Shown: one piece after another, positions 53,054-61,502 of the stretch | Numbering within the stretch: position 1 is the stretch's first letter | Layout of the letters: every line of letters begins with the position of its first letter | Source of the DNA: Dehalococcoidia bacterium | GTDB lineage: Bacteria; Chloroflexota; Dehalococcoidia; DSTF01; JALHUB01 | Length of the DNA stretch: 64,000 nt | Assembly (NCBI GenBank): GCA_030018455.1 | Contig: JASEFU010000001.1 | Location: 559,545-623,544 of the forward strand | Direction: 5' to 3' | Notes under the pieces: model-generated | What the model was told of the DNA's origin: nothing | The model's input: only the letters and a program-made list of their open reading frames with translations | Database searches by the model: none | Made by a program: the position numbers and the translations under genes

Positions 53054-54616
53054 TCAAGCTTCTGCGGCACTTGCCGCAGATTTGACGAGAGAACGGAGCA
53101 GCCCCTCGATGGTGTGCTCGCGAGCTTCGACGTCGACCCGCAGCCCCAGCCGCCGGACGGCCCGCGACGTGACGGGCCCGATGGTGGCGATCCGCGCCGC
53201 TTGCAGCGCCGACACGTCGCCGCCCTGCCTACCGGCAGGCAGGCCCAGCAGCTTCGCGAGATTGCGCACCGCCGACGGGCTGGCAAACGTCACGATATCG
53301 ATCTCGCGGTCGCGCACGCGGCGCAGCGTCTCCGCGTCCACCTCGCGCGGCGCCTCCGCGCGGTAGAGCGGCAGATCGTCGACGCTTGCGCCCAGCCGCG
53401 AGAGCCCCAGTGCCAGGGCACGCCGCGCGCCGCGGGCCCGCACCCAGAGCGCGCGCTTCCCCGCGACGTCGCGCTGCGCCAGCGCCTCCACGATGCCTTC
53501 GGCGATGAAGCGCTCCGGTATCACGTCGGCTACGATGCCGCGGCGCAGCAGCGCCTCCGCCGTCGCCGGGCCGATGGCGCAGACGAGGGCGCGGCCCAGC
53601 GCGCGCGCGTCGCGCCGCTCCCGTCGCAGAGCGTCGAAGAAAACGTCGACCCCGTTCGCGCTCGTGAAGATGAGCCACTCGTACTCGCCGCGCTCCAGCC
53701 GTTCCAGCGCCTCCCGCAGCCGCCTGCGCGGCACCCGCGGCACGATCTCAATGGCGGGCAGCTCAACGGCCTCCGCGCCCGCTTCGGCGAGCGCTTGCGA
53801 GAGGACATCTGCCTGCTCGCGGCCTCGCGTCACCAGCACCCGCTTGCCGAAGAGAGGCCGGTTGTCGAACCAGCGGAGCGTCTCGCGCAGGCCGACCACG
53901 CGTCCCACCACGATGATGACGGGGGGCGTCAGTCCGGCCTCAGCGACGCGCGCCGCGATGTCGGCGAGGGTGCCGGTCACCACCTGCTGCTGCGGCGTCG
54001 TCCCCCAGCGCACGACCGCGGCCGGCTCGTCGGGAGGGCGTCCGCCCTCGATGATCTGCCGCGCGATCTCGCCCAGGTTCGCGCCGCCCATCAGGACCAC
54101 CAGCGTGTCGGCGCCCTTCGCAACGCGCCCCCAATCGACCGCGCCCTCCGCCTTCGTCGGGTCTTCGTGACCGGTCACGACTACGAAGGACGACGCGGCC
54201 CGCCGGTGCGTGACGGGGATGCCCGCATACGCCGGCGCCGCGACCGCCGAGGTGACGCCGGGAATGACCTCGAACGGGATGCCAGCGGCGACCAGCGTCT
54301 CTGCCTCTTCGCCGCCGCGCCCGAACACGAAGGGGTCGCCGCCCTTGAGCCGCACCACCCGCTTTCCCTCGCGCGCCTTCGCGACGAGGAGGGTGTTTAT
54401 CTCCTCCTGCGACATCGTGTGGCCGCCGGGCGCCTTGCCTACCGATATGCGCTCGGCCTCAGGCGGGGCTAGCTTCAACAGGCGCTGGTCGGCGAGGCGA
54501 TCGTAGACGACGACCTCGGCGCGGGCCAGCCGCTCGACGCCGGCGACGGTGATGAGGCCCGGATCGCCGGGGCCGGCTCCGACAAGTGACACCTTGCCTG
54601 CGCGGGCTTCGCTCAC
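53054..54616 (-). CDS. cobA-hemD: Fused uroporphyrinogen-III methyltransferase / synthase
   Basis: 520 residues from a GTG at 54616 overlapping the hemC stop (GTGA). A frame extending to 55003 lies inside hemC and is rejected. The N-terminal part is SUMT (VSLVGAGPGDPGLITVAGV, RLKGGDPFVFGRGGEE, VVVLMG-like core). After about residue 255, GKRVLVTRGREQADVLSQAL begins uroporphyrinogen-III synthase. The fusion closes the ring of hydroxymethylbilane and methylates it to precorrin-2, feeding the siroheme and cobalamin branches. A palindromic repeat at 53224-53243 adds LPAGRQ-like residues within the HemD half. Confidence 0.94.
   Translation of the reverse strand: MSEARAGKVSLVGAGPGDPGLITVAGVERLARAEVVVYDRLADQRLLKLAPPEAERISVGKAPGGHTMSQEEINTLLVAKAREGKRVVRLKGGDPFVFGRGGEEAETLVAAGIPFEVIPGVTSAVAAPAYAGIPVTHRRAASSFVVVTGHEDPTKAEGAVDWGRVAKGADTLVVLMGGANLGEIARQIIEGGRPPDEPAAVVRWGTTPQQQVVTGTLADIAARVAEAGLTPPVIIVVGRVVGLRETLRWFDNRPLFGKRVLVTRGREQADVLSQALAEAGAEAVELPAIEIVPRVPRRRLREALERLERGEYEWLIFTSANGVDVFFDALRRERRDARALGRALVCAIGPATAEALLRRGIVADVIPERFIAEGIVEALAQRDVAGKRALWVRARGARRALALGLSRLGASVDDLPLYRAEAPREVDAETLRRVRDREIDIVTFASPSAVRNLAKLLGLPAGRQGGDVSALQAARIATIGPVTSRAVRRLGLRVDVEAREHTIEGLLRSLVKSAASAAEA
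53224..53243. repeat. REP-like palindrome inside hemD
   Basis: A 20-bp palindrome with one mismatched pair, a near copy of the 22-bp element at 14906-14927. It is in frame and encodes LPAGRQGG between two predicted helices of uroporphyrinogen-III synthase, so the insertion appears tolerated. Confidence 0.72.
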
Positions 54617-55539
54617 GCGTCCTCCTTCAGCAGCTCCTGGGCCCCCTCCGAAAGCAGCCGTTCCGCCAGGCGCGCGCCCAGCGATTCCGCCCCGTCCGCC
54701 GGGCCCGCGATTTCGCCGCGCACGATGCGCTCGCCCGTGGCGTCGCCGACGAGGCCGACAAGATGCATCTCGCCGTTCTCGATGCGCCCGAGCGCCGCGA
54801 TTGGGACGCGACAGCCCCCGCCGAGACGGCGGAGGAACGCTCTCTCTGCGGTGGTCGCGCGCTCCGAATCGGTGTCGTTGGCAGCGGACGCCGTTTCGCG
54901 CGCGGCTGCGTCGTCCGCCCGAGTCTCGAGTGCGATCGCCCCCTGACCGGGCGCGGGGAGCATCGACCGTTCGTCCATTATATCCGCCGCGCGCCCCATC
55001 CACCCCATCCGCGCCAGCGCCGCCGCCGCCATGACCACGCCCTCCGCCTCGCCCGCCTCCACCTTGCGGATGCGCGTGTCCACGTTGCCGCGGATACTCA
55101 CGATGCGCAGGTCGGGGCGCAGGGCGCGGAGCTGGCAGGCGCGGCGCAGACTATCGGTGGCGATGCGCGCCCCGGGCGGGAGATCGCGCAGCTTTAGGCC
55201 GTCGCGCGTCACCAGGGCGTCGCGGGGGTCTTCCCGCTTCGCCACGGCGGCGATGACCAGGCCGGCCGTGGTGTCGACAGGCATGTCCTTCAGGCTGTGC
55301 ACCGCCAGGTCGATCTGTCCCGCCAGCAGGGCCGACTCCAGCTCCTTGACGAAGACGCCCTCCTCGCGCATCTGGTGCAGCGGCTCGTCGGCGCGACGGT
55401 CGCCCGTCGTCCGTATGACCTCTACCCCGAAGCGCGTTTCGGGGTGACGTTTACTGAGAATCTCGAGGATGATGTCCGTCTGGCGGCGGGCGAGGAGGCT
55501 GCCGCGAGTACCGACCACGAAGGCGCGTGCGGCTGTCAC
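54613..55539 (-). CDS. hemC: Hydroxymethylbilane synthase
   Basis: 308 residues from a GTG one base after the hemA stop. Family motifs: VGTRGSLLARRQTDIILE, HSLKDMPV, RRACQLRALRPDL, RGNVDTR, and LGGGCRVPIAAL with the dipyrromethane-cofactor cysteine. It polymerises four porphobilinogens into hydroxymethylbilane. Gene order hemA-hemC-cobA/hemD is the common bacterial order and all starts overlap or abut. Confidence 0.97.
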   Translation of the reverse strand: MTAARAFVVGTRGSLLARRQTDIILEILSKRHPETRFGVEVIRTTGDRRADEPLHQMREEGVFVKELESALLAGQIDLAVHSLKDMPVDTTAGLVIAAVAKREDPRDALVTRDGLKLRDLPPGARIATDSLRRACQLRALRPDLRIVSIRGNVDTRIRKVEAGEAEGVVMAAAALARMGWMGRAADIMDERSMLPAPGQGAIALETRADDAAARETASAANDTDSERATTAERAFLRRLGGGCRVPIAALGRIENGEMHLVGLVGDATGERIVRGEIAGPADGAESLGARLAERLLSEGAQELLKEDA

Positions 55540-55540
55540 G

Positions 55541-56812
55541 TCAGGAGTCGCGCCCCCCTTCGTCGTCGATCCCGAACAGTTCGCGGGCGGCCTGGACGTA
55601 CAGATGTCCGTACTCCTTCGCCTTGAGGCGGGCGATGGGCCGGTGGAGCAGCTTCTTGACGATCGCCGCCGAAAGCGCCTCGATGCGCGCTCGCTCCTCG
55701 TCCGACAGGCCGGGCAGGCGGGCGAAAGTGCGCGCTAGCTCCGCCTGTCGCACCGCCTCGGCCTGCTTGCGGATGGCGGCAACCGTAGGCAGGGCGCGTA
55801 GTGAGCGCGCCCAGTCGCCGAAGCGGTTCGCCTCCTCCTCGACCATCGCTTCCACCTTCGCGACCTCCTTCAGGCGCGAGCGGAGGTTGGCCTCGGCCGC
55901 CGCCTGGAGGTCGTCGATGTCGTACAGGTGAACGCCCTCGATCTCGCGCACCGAAGGGTGGACGTCGCGGGGGACGGCGATATCGATGAAGAGCAGGCTT
56001 CGCCCGTCACGGCGCACCATCGCCTCCTTCACCGTCTCGGGCTGGATAAGGAAAGAGGGCGCGCCCGTGGAGGAGATGACGATATCGCTTTCGGCGAGGG
56101 CGCTGGGAAGCCGCGAAAAGGGCAGCGCCTGCCCGCCGAGGTCGGCTGCGAGACGGCGCGCGCGCTCAAGGGTGCGGCTCGTCACAAAGATGCGGGAGGC
56201 GCCGTTCTCGCGGAGGGCGGAAGCGGCCAGCTTTCCCGCTTCGCCGGCGCTGATCACGAGCACGGAGAGCGACGCCAGGTCGCCCAGCGTCTTCTTCGCC
56301 AGGCGCACCGCCAGCGAGCTCACCGATACGACGTTGCGGCCGATCGAGGTCTCGGCGCGGGCGCGGCGTCCTACCCGAATCGCCGAGTGGAAGAGCCGCG
56401 AGAGGTAGGGGTCGTTGCAGCCGGCCTCGACCGCCGCCACGAACGCCGAGCGCACCTGCCCCAGGATCTCCGCCTCGCCCACGACCATCGAATCGACACC
56501 GGCGGCGACGCGGAACAGGTGGCGCACCGCTTCCTGTCGTTGGAGGAAGTAGAACCTTTCCTCCGGCGGCGGCTCCGGCAGCCCTTTCGCGCGGGCGAGG
56601 AACGCCAGCGCTTCCGTCCGCATGTCGCAGCCGCCTGGGGCGTCCAGGTAGAGCTCCGTGCGGTTGCAGGTCGAGAGAATAACGCCCTTCCCCAGCTCGC
56701 AGTGGAGGCGGGATAGGGCCTCCGGCAGCTCATCGCCGCTGAACGCGAGCCGCTCGCGCGCGCCCACCGGCGCCGTCTTGTGGCTGATGCCCGCCAAGAA
56801 AAGCCCGTTCAT
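55541..56812 (-). CDS. hemA: Glutamyl-tRNA reductase
   Basis: 423 residues, ATG start. Catalytic Cys in STCNRTELYL, then GVDSMVVGEAEILGQVR, the NADPH-binding ISAGEAGKLAASAL, and a C-terminal dimerisation helix. It reduces glutamyl-tRNA to glutamate-1-semialdehyde, starting the C5 pathway. The active site is intact. It is followed by hemC with no spacing. Confidence 0.97.
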   Translation of the reverse strand: MNGLFLAGISHKTAPVGARERLAFSGDELPEALSRLHCELGKGVILSTCNRTELYLDAPGGCDMRTEALAFLARAKGLPEPPPEERFYFLQRQEAVRHLFRVAAGVDSMVVGEAEILGQVRSAFVAAVEAGCNDPYLSRLFHSAIRVGRRARAETSIGRNVVSVSSLAVRLAKKTLGDLASLSVLVISAGEAGKLAASALRENGASRIFVTSRTLERARRLAADLGGQALPFSRLPSALAESDIVISSTGAPSFLIQPETVKEAMVRRDGRSLLFIDIAVPRDVHPSVREIEGVHLYDIDDLQAAAEANLRSRLKEVAKVEAMVEEEANRFGDWARSLRALPTVAAIRKQAEAVRQAELARTFARLPGLSDEERARIEALSAAIVKKLLHRPIARLKAKEYGHLYVQAARELFGIDDEGGRDS

Positions 56813-56836
56813 CGAGTATCTCTCAGTCCTGTCCGT

Positions 56837-57478
56837 CTAGGCCTGCAACTTAGGGCCCGCCTTCAGTATCGATAGCAGGCGCGCCTTCGCCTCCGCGTAG
56901 CGGCCGGCGCTTAGCAGTTCGCGCAGCCGGCCGTCGATGGCGCGCTGCCACGCTTCCGCGTCCGGCGAGACGCCGCTTTCGCGCAGTTCGCGGCGCGTTT
57001 CCGCCAGCAGCCGCGCCAGGCGGTCGAAGTCCTCCGAGAGGTAGCCCTCCAGCTCCTCCCGCAGCCAGCGCGCGAGGGCGGGACTGAGGCCGCCGGTCGA
57101 AATCGCCAGGACGACGTCGCCGCGCCGGATGACGGACGGCAAGATGAAGTCGCACTGCTCCGGCTCATCGACCACGTTCACCCACGTCCCCTTCTGCCTC
57201 GCCTCCCGCGCGACACGCGTGTTGACGGCAGCGTCGTCCGTCGCCGCAACGACGATAGAGAAGCCTTCGAGGTCACCCCGCCGGTACTCCCGCGCTCGGT
57301 GCTCGATGCGCTGTCCGTCCCTGAGTGACGCCATCTCCGGCGTGAGCTCGGGGCTGACCACCGTCACCGTCGCTTCCGCCGCCAGCAGCCCTTCGACCTT
57401 GCGCTGCGCCACCAGCCCGCCGCCGACGACCAGGCAGCGACGCCCCTTCATCTCCAGGAACAGCGGGTAGTAGCTCAT
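56837..57478 (-). CDS. Precorrin-2 dehydrogenase (siroheme synthase N-domain type)
   Basis: 213 residues from the ATG at 57478. A longer in-frame start lies inside the radical SAM gene. It begins SYYPLFLEMKGRRCLVVGGGLVAQRKVEGLL, the NAD-binding CysG-N/Sirohydrochlorin synthase signature. Later motifs are VNVVDEPEQCDFILPSVIRR and ISTGGLSPALARWLREELE. It oxidises precorrin-2 to sirohydrochlorin and may also insert iron. The C-terminal helical segment is like Met8p. Stand-alone form, since the methylase is in cobA-hemD. Confidence 0.92.
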   Translation of the reverse strand: MSYYPLFLEMKGRRCLVVGGGLVAQRKVEGLLAAEATVTVVSPELTPEMASLRDGQRIEHRAREYRRGDLEGFSIVVAATDDAAVNTRVAREARQKGTWVNVVDEPEQCDFILPSVIRRGDVVLAISTGGLSPALARWLREELEGYLSEDFDRLARLLAETRRELRESGVSPDAEAWQRAIDGRLRELLSAGRYAEAKARLLSILKAGPKLQA

Positions 57479-57483
57479 GGGTT

Positions 57484-58686
57484 TCAGGCTCGCGCCTCCT
57501 GCCGCGTGATGCCCAGCTCGGCGTCCGTCAGGTAGCAGGCGGGGTCCTCCGCCCACATGTCGTTGAAGCGCGAAAGCGCCCGCGCCCGCAGGTTGCCGTT
57601 GCATATCTCGAAGTAAGGGCACATCCCGCACTTCCCGCCGATACGGCCCGCGCGGTCCTTCAGCGCCGCCATCACGGGGTCGCCGGTGTCGGTCCATATC
57701 TCGCTGAAGGGACGCTCGCGCACGTTGCCGAAGCTGTAGCCCCAGCTAAACTGGTCGGCATGCACGTTGCCCAGGTAGTCGATGTTGCCGACGGCGATCC
57801 CCGACTGGTTGCCGCCCTGCCAGCGCAGCATCTCGTAGACCTCGGCCGCCCGCTGCGGCTCGCGCTCCTTCACCCGCAGGTACAGGTAGACGCCGTCGGT
57901 GTGGTTGTCAACGGTCAAGATGTCCTTAGTGTTACCGCGCCGGTGGAAGTCGAGGGTGCGGTCGAAGATAGTATCTACGGCAGAGCGTGTCTCCTCGTGC
58001 GTGAGGTCATACTTCACGATGCGGTCGCCGCGGCCGGCGTAGGCGAGGTGGTAGAAGCAGATGCGCGGTATGCCCTCCTCTTCCACGAGGTCGAGGATCT
58101 CATCGATGTACGGGTAGCTGAAGCTGGTGAGGGTGACGCGCAGCCCCACGCGCAGGCCCACGTCGCGGCAGTTGCGGATTCCCTGCAAGGCCTCCTCGAA
58201 GGCGCCCAGGCTGCCCCGGAAGCGGTCGTGGACGGGGGCCGGCCCGTCGATGCTCACGCCCACGTAGGACACGCCGATCTCCTTCAGCTCGCGCGCCGCG
58301 GCGTGGACGAGGAGCGTGCCGTTGGTGGAGATAACGGCGCGTATTCCGTAGTGGACGGCGTGGGCCACCAGCTCCGGCAGGTCCGGCCGGAGCAGCGGCT
58401 CGCCGCCGGTGAACAGGATTACCGGCGAGCCGAACCATGCGAGGTCGTCGATCACGCGCTTCGCCTCCGCCGTCGTCAGCTCACCCTCGTACTCCTTGTC
58501 GAACGAGTCGGTGTAGCAGTGGGCGCAGTGGAGGTTGCAGCGTCGGGTGACGTTCCAGGCGATAACGGGTTTCTTGTCGCGCGAGTAGTGCAGGAGGTGC
58601 GGCGGCAACTCTCCGGAGAGGCGCCCGAAGCGGAGGGCGTCGCCCGGTGTGACGGTGCCGCACAGCAGTCTGGTGACTCCCAGCAT
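57484..58686 (-). CDS. AhbC/NirJ-like radical SAM protein of heme synthesis
   Basis: 400 residues, ATG start. The cluster motif is CNLHCAHCY within WNVTRRCNLHCAHCYTDS, with TGGEPLLRPDL and a C-terminal SPASM-type set (CGMCPYFEICNGN). This pattern fits AhbC (12,18-didecarboxysiroheme deacetylase) and NirJ. The immediate neighbours are siroheme-branch genes, so siroheme-dependent heme or heme d1 synthesis is indicated. AhbA/B and AhbD were not found here. First gene of the tetrapyrrole run. A 17-bp dyad (58716-58732) sits 30 bp upstream. Confidence 0.82.
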   Translation of the reverse strand: MLGVTRLLCGTVTPGDALRFGRLSGELPPHLLHYSRDKKPVIAWNVTRRCNLHCAHCYTDSFDKEYEGELTTAEAKRVIDDLAWFGSPVILFTGGEPLLRPDLPELVAHAVHYGIRAVISTNGTLLVHAAARELKEIGVSYVGVSIDGPAPVHDRFRGSLGAFEEALQGIRNCRDVGLRVGLRVTLTSFSYPYIDEILDLVEEEGIPRICFYHLAYAGRGDRIVKYDLTHEETRSAVDTIFDRTLDFHRRGNTKDILTVDNHTDGVYLYLRVKEREPQRAAEVYEMLRWQGGNQSGIAVGNIDYLGNVHADQFSWGYSFGNVRERPFSEIWTDTGDPVMAALKDRAGRIGGKCGMCPYFEICNGNLRARALSRFNDMWAEDPACYLTDAELGITRQEARA

Positions 58687-58715
58687 TGGTCTCTTCCCGA
58701 TTCAGCGGGACGCGG

Positions 58716-58732
58716 AACTCTACTTAAGAGTT
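58716..58732. promoter_or_regulatory. 17-bp dyad upstream of ahbC-like gene
   Basis: AACTCT and AGAGTT are exact inverted arms around a 5-bp centre, 30 bp before the ATG at 58686. No perfect promoter was identified on the minus strand here, so the dyad is a candidate binding site for an unknown regulator of the tetrapyrrole genes. Confidence 0.45.
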
Positions 58733-59065
58733 TAATACATTTCGCAAGAGCAGGCATTTTGCCCGGACTCGAGCCGGCAAACCGGCCATGAGGAATCTCT
58801 GGCAGGGCAAGAGACGTGGAGCGCCGGAGCTCTTTCCGGCCGTCTGGGGTCTTCTACACCGCGCCCTGAAGGATGCGGCATCACGGGGGATTTCGAGGGC
58901 GTCGGTGGGTCAGAGCGGGGGTGCAGGGGGCGGCGTCCCCTGTCGGGGGTGAGAATCGCTTATGCACAACGTGTGAGAGCGGACGGGTGGGAAGAAACGC
59001 AGCGGAACGCGGATAGCGCCGGCGCCCGGCGGCGGACCGGACGCCCGCTGGGGCGTTTTGTGCGG

Positions 59066-59094
59066 TTGAAAGTTCGCTCGCAGTCCGCTACTAT
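59066..59094 (+). promoter_or_regulatory. Promoter of EF-like gene
   Basis: TTGAAA (59066-59071) and TACTAT (59089-59094) are 17 bp apart, with transcription starting near 59101, about 43 nt before the ATG at 59144. Confidence 0.65.
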
Positions 59095-59143
59095 CGCTTC
59101 ATCAGAAGTCAGCAGGAAGCTGACAGGAGAAGGGAGGGAAGCC

Positions 59144-59395
59144 ATGGCCGAGGAAAAGGTCGGCGTGGTGAGCGACTTCTTCGCTCGCATCAGCGTGGCC
59201 GGCATTAACCTATCGGCGCCTCTGTGCGTAGGCGACACCATCCGCATTAAGGGTCACACGACCGACTTTGAGCAGAGAGTGGACTCCATGCAGATCGAGC
59301 ACGAGCAGGTCGAGGAGGCGAAGGCCGGCCAGTCGGTGGGGATCAAGGTACAGGACCGCTGCCGCCACGGCGATGAGGTCTTCAAGATAACCTGA
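59144..59395 (+). CDS. Elongation-factor domain-2-like small protein
   Basis: 83 residues from the ATG at 59144 with GGAGAAGGGAGG upstream. The long upstream extension has no ribosome-binding site. The sequence is one beta-barrel of the EF-Tu domain 2 type: VSDFFARISVAGINLSAPLCVGDTIRIKGHTTDFEQ and VKVQDRCRHGD-like end. Such stand-alone barrels (translation elongation factor-like proteins) are found in Chloroflexota and archaea; their role is unknown. Monocistronic. Confidence 0.8.
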   Translation: MAEEKVGVVSDFFARISVAGINLSAPLCVGDTIRIKGHTTDFEQRVDSMQIEHEQVEEAKAGQSVGIKVQDRCRHGDEVFKIT

Positions 59396-59398
59396 TCG

Positions 59399-59719
59399 CT
59401 AATCTTCGTCCTCGTCGAGCCGGACAGCGTTCTCGATCTCTTCTGAGGTGACCTCGTCGAGAATCTCCTCCGGCGACTCGCCCCGTCGCAGGCGCCGCGT
59501 CACTGCGATTCCGGCGAGGAGCACAAGCCCTGTCGAGAGCACGGCCACCGGCCCCGCGAACCTGCGGTGCCGCCGCCGCAACTCGGGAAACTTTCTTATC
59601 GCATTGTGGGCGAGGCGAAGGGCGTCCTTTGTCCACCCATCGGGCTGCTCCCCAATTACGGGGTCATCCCACGCCTCTTCTTCCCCGCGCTCTTCTTCTG
59701 AGATTCCCTTCTCCGACAA
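59399..59719 (-). CDS. Small single-pass membrane protein
   Basis: 106 residues from a TTG with GGAAGG upstream. It has an acidic N-terminus, one basic-flanked membrane helix (FAGPVAVLSTGLVLLAGIAVT) and an acidic tail (EEILDEVTSEEIENAVRLDEDED). No family recognised. It follows ribH by 3 bp and is probably the last gene of the riboflavin operon. Confidence 0.6.
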   Translation of the reverse strand: MSEKGISEEERGEEEAWDDPVIGEQPDGWTKDALRLAHNAIRKFPELRRRHRRFAGPVAVLSTGLVLLAGIAVTRRLRRGESPEEILDEVTSEEIENAVRLDEDED

Positions 59720-59722
59720 CGA

Positions 59723-60232
59723 TTACCTTCCCTTTCTCTGACTCCCCCTCTGCTTCCCCTGTGCGCCGCTGTCGATTTTCTTCAACAAATTGGCCATCTC
59801 GATTGCCGCAAGCACCGCATCGTACCCTTTGTTTCCCAGCCGGCCGCCGCTGCGCTCAAGCGCCTGCTCCAGCGTTTCCGCCGTCACAACGCCGAAGATG
59901 ACCGGCAGCCCTGTATCGAGGCTGACCCGCGCTATTCCCGCCGCCGCCTGACCGGCGACGTACTCGAAGTGCGCCGTCTCGCCGCGCAGAACGGCGCCCA
60001 AACACACCACCGCGTCGTATCTGCCCGTCCGCGCCAGCCGGAGAGCGGCAAGCGGCAGCTCGAAGGAGCCGGGCACGTAGGCGATATCGGCGCGCTCCGC
60101 CATCCCCTGTCGCGAGAGGGCGTCGCGGGCGCCCTCGAGCAGGCGGTCGGTTATCTCTTTGTTGAAGCGGGAGACGACGACGGCGATAGTGAGGTCTTTG
60201 CCGTCCGCTTCACCCTCGAAGGTCCTCGCCAA
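59723..60232 (-). CDS. ribH: 6,7-dimethyl-8-ribityllumazine synthase
   Basis: 169 residues from a TTG with AGGAGGG upstream. Motifs: VVSRFNKEITDRLLEGA, VPGSFELPLAALRLA, GAVLRGETAHFEYV with the catalytic His region, and GNKGYDAVLAAIEMANLL. It joins 5-amino-6-ribitylamino-uracil with dihydroxybutanone phosphate. It is the fourth riboflavin gene in order, nine bases after ribBA. Confidence 0.96.
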   Translation of the reverse strand: MARTFEGEADGKDLTIAVVVSRFNKEITDRLLEGARDALSRQGMAERADIAYVPGSFELPLAALRLARTGRYDAVVCLGAVLRGETAHFEYVAGQAAAGIARVSLDTGLPVIFGVVTAETLEQALERSGGRLGNKGYDAVLAAIEMANLLKKIDSGAQGKQRGSQRKGR

Positions 60233-60240
60233 CGGCCCTC

Positions 60241-61497
60241 CTAATACTGCGCGTCTCCCTCCGCCTTCAGGAGGTGGCCCAGCTTCTTGCGTTTGGTTTC
60301 CAGGTAGCGCATGTTGAAGGAGTTGGGCTTGACAACGATCGGGATGCGCTCCACCACCTTGAGCCCGTAGCCTTCCAGGCCGGCGCGCTTCGACGGATTG
60401 TTCGTCAGCAGGCGCATCTCGCGCACCCCCAGGTCGACCAGAATCTGCATGCCGATGCCGTAGTCGCGGCGGTCTGCGGGAAAGCCGAGGGCGTGGTTCG
60501 CCTCCACCGTGTCCATCCCCTTGTCCTGCAGCGCGTAGGCCCGCAGCTTGTTGTGCAGGCCGATGCCCCTGCCCTCCTGGCGCATGTAAAGCAGTACGCC
60601 CCGCCCCTCCTCACTGATGCGGCGCAGCGCCTGGTCGATCTGCTCGCCGCAGTCGCACCGCAGGCTGCCGAAGACGTCGCCGGTCACGCACTGGCTATGG
60701 ACGCGCACGAGCACCGGCTCCGGCGATTCGATGTCCCCCAGCACCAGCGCCAGGTGCTCGTCGGGGTCGATCAGGCTGCGGTAGGCGATGGCGCGGAACT
60801 GGCCGTGGGCGGTGGGAAGCACCGTTTCCGCCACCCGCTGCACCAGCCTGTCTTTCCGCATCCGGTAGCTGATGAGCTGGTTGACGCTGACGATGGCGAG
60901 CTTGTGTCGCGCCGCGAAACGTTTGAGGTTGGGGAGGCGCGCCATCGTGCCATCCGCGTTCATGATCTCGCACAGGACGGCGGCGGGATAGAGCCCCGCG
61001 ATCTTGCAGAGGTCCACCGACGCCTCCGTCTGGCCCGCCCGCACAAGGACGCCGCCGTCGCGCGCGCGCAGAGGGAACATGTGCCCCGGCATCACCAGGT
61101 CGTCGGGGCAAGTGTGCGGGTCCACCAGCACGCGGACGGTGTGCGCCCTGTCGGCGGCCGAGATGCCCGTCGTGACCCCGTGCCGCGCCTCAACGGAAAC
61201 GGTGAAGCCGGTGCCGAAGCGTGAATCGTTGCGGCCCACCATCATCGGGATGCGCAACTCGTCGAGCCGCTCGCCCGTCATCGCTATGCATATGAGGCCA
61301 CGGCCGTAGCGCGCCATGAAGTTGATGGCGTCGGCGTCGACGAACTGCGCGGGAAGGGTGAGATCGCCCTCGTTCTCGCGCTCCTGGTCATCAATGATGA
61401 TGACGAAGCGGCCCTTCTGGTACTGCTCGATGGCCTCTTCTACCGACGCCAGATCGCTGGATGCCGCTGGTCTCACCGTCTCACTCCCTGTCCGCAC
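60241..61497 (-). CDS. ribBA: Bifunctional DHBP synthase / GTP cyclohydrolase II
   Basis: 418 residues. The N-terminal half (DDQERENEGDLTLPAQF, RHGVTTGISAADRAHTV, MPGHMFPLRARDGGVLVRAGQTEA) is 3,4-dihydroxy-2-butanone-4-phosphate synthase. The C-terminal half has the zinc site CVTGDVFGSLRCDCGEQ and RQEGRGIGLHNKL of GTP cyclohydrolase II. Both start reactions of riboflavin synthesis are thus in one chain. ATG start, 5 bp after ribE. Confidence 0.97.
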   Translation of the reverse strand: MRTGSETVRPAASSDLASVEEAIEQYQKGRFVIIIDDQERENEGDLTLPAQFVDADAINFMARYGRGLICIAMTGERLDELRIPMMVGRNDSRFGTGFTVSVEARHGVTTGISAADRAHTVRVLVDPHTCPDDLVMPGHMFPLRARDGGVLVRAGQTEASVDLCKIAGLYPAAVLCEIMNADGTMARLPNLKRFAARHKLAIVSVNQLISYRMRKDRLVQRVAETVLPTAHGQFRAIAYRSLIDPDEHLALVLGDIESPEPVLVRVHSQCVTGDVFGSLRCDCGEQIDQALRRISEEGRGVLLYMRQEGRGIGLHNKLRAYALQDKGMDTVEANHALGFPADRRDYGIGMQILVDLGVREMRLLTNNPSKRAGLEGYGLKVVERIPIVVKPNSFNMRYLETKRKKLGHLLKAEGDAQY

Positions 61498-61502
61498 GCC
61501 CG

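Larger units (their letters stand above)
58687..59143. other. Divergent regulatory region
   Basis: 457 bp between the tetrapyrrole run (minus) and the EF-like gene (plus). It contains the dyad at 58716-58732 and the plus-strand promoter at 59066-59094. Otherwise it is GC-rich with G-tracts near 58905-58940 and no supportable gene. The ATG at 58789 on the plus strand leads nowhere convincing. Confidence 0.5.

Noticed and set aside
53054-55003. 649-codon form of cobA-hemD
   Set aside because: The first 129 codons lie within hemC in another frame and are Arg/Gly-rich; the GTG at 54616 gives the normal SUMT N-terminus.
60274-61224. Plus-strand frame (316 codons) over ribBA
   Set aside because: Antisense shadow of ribBA with no start signal.
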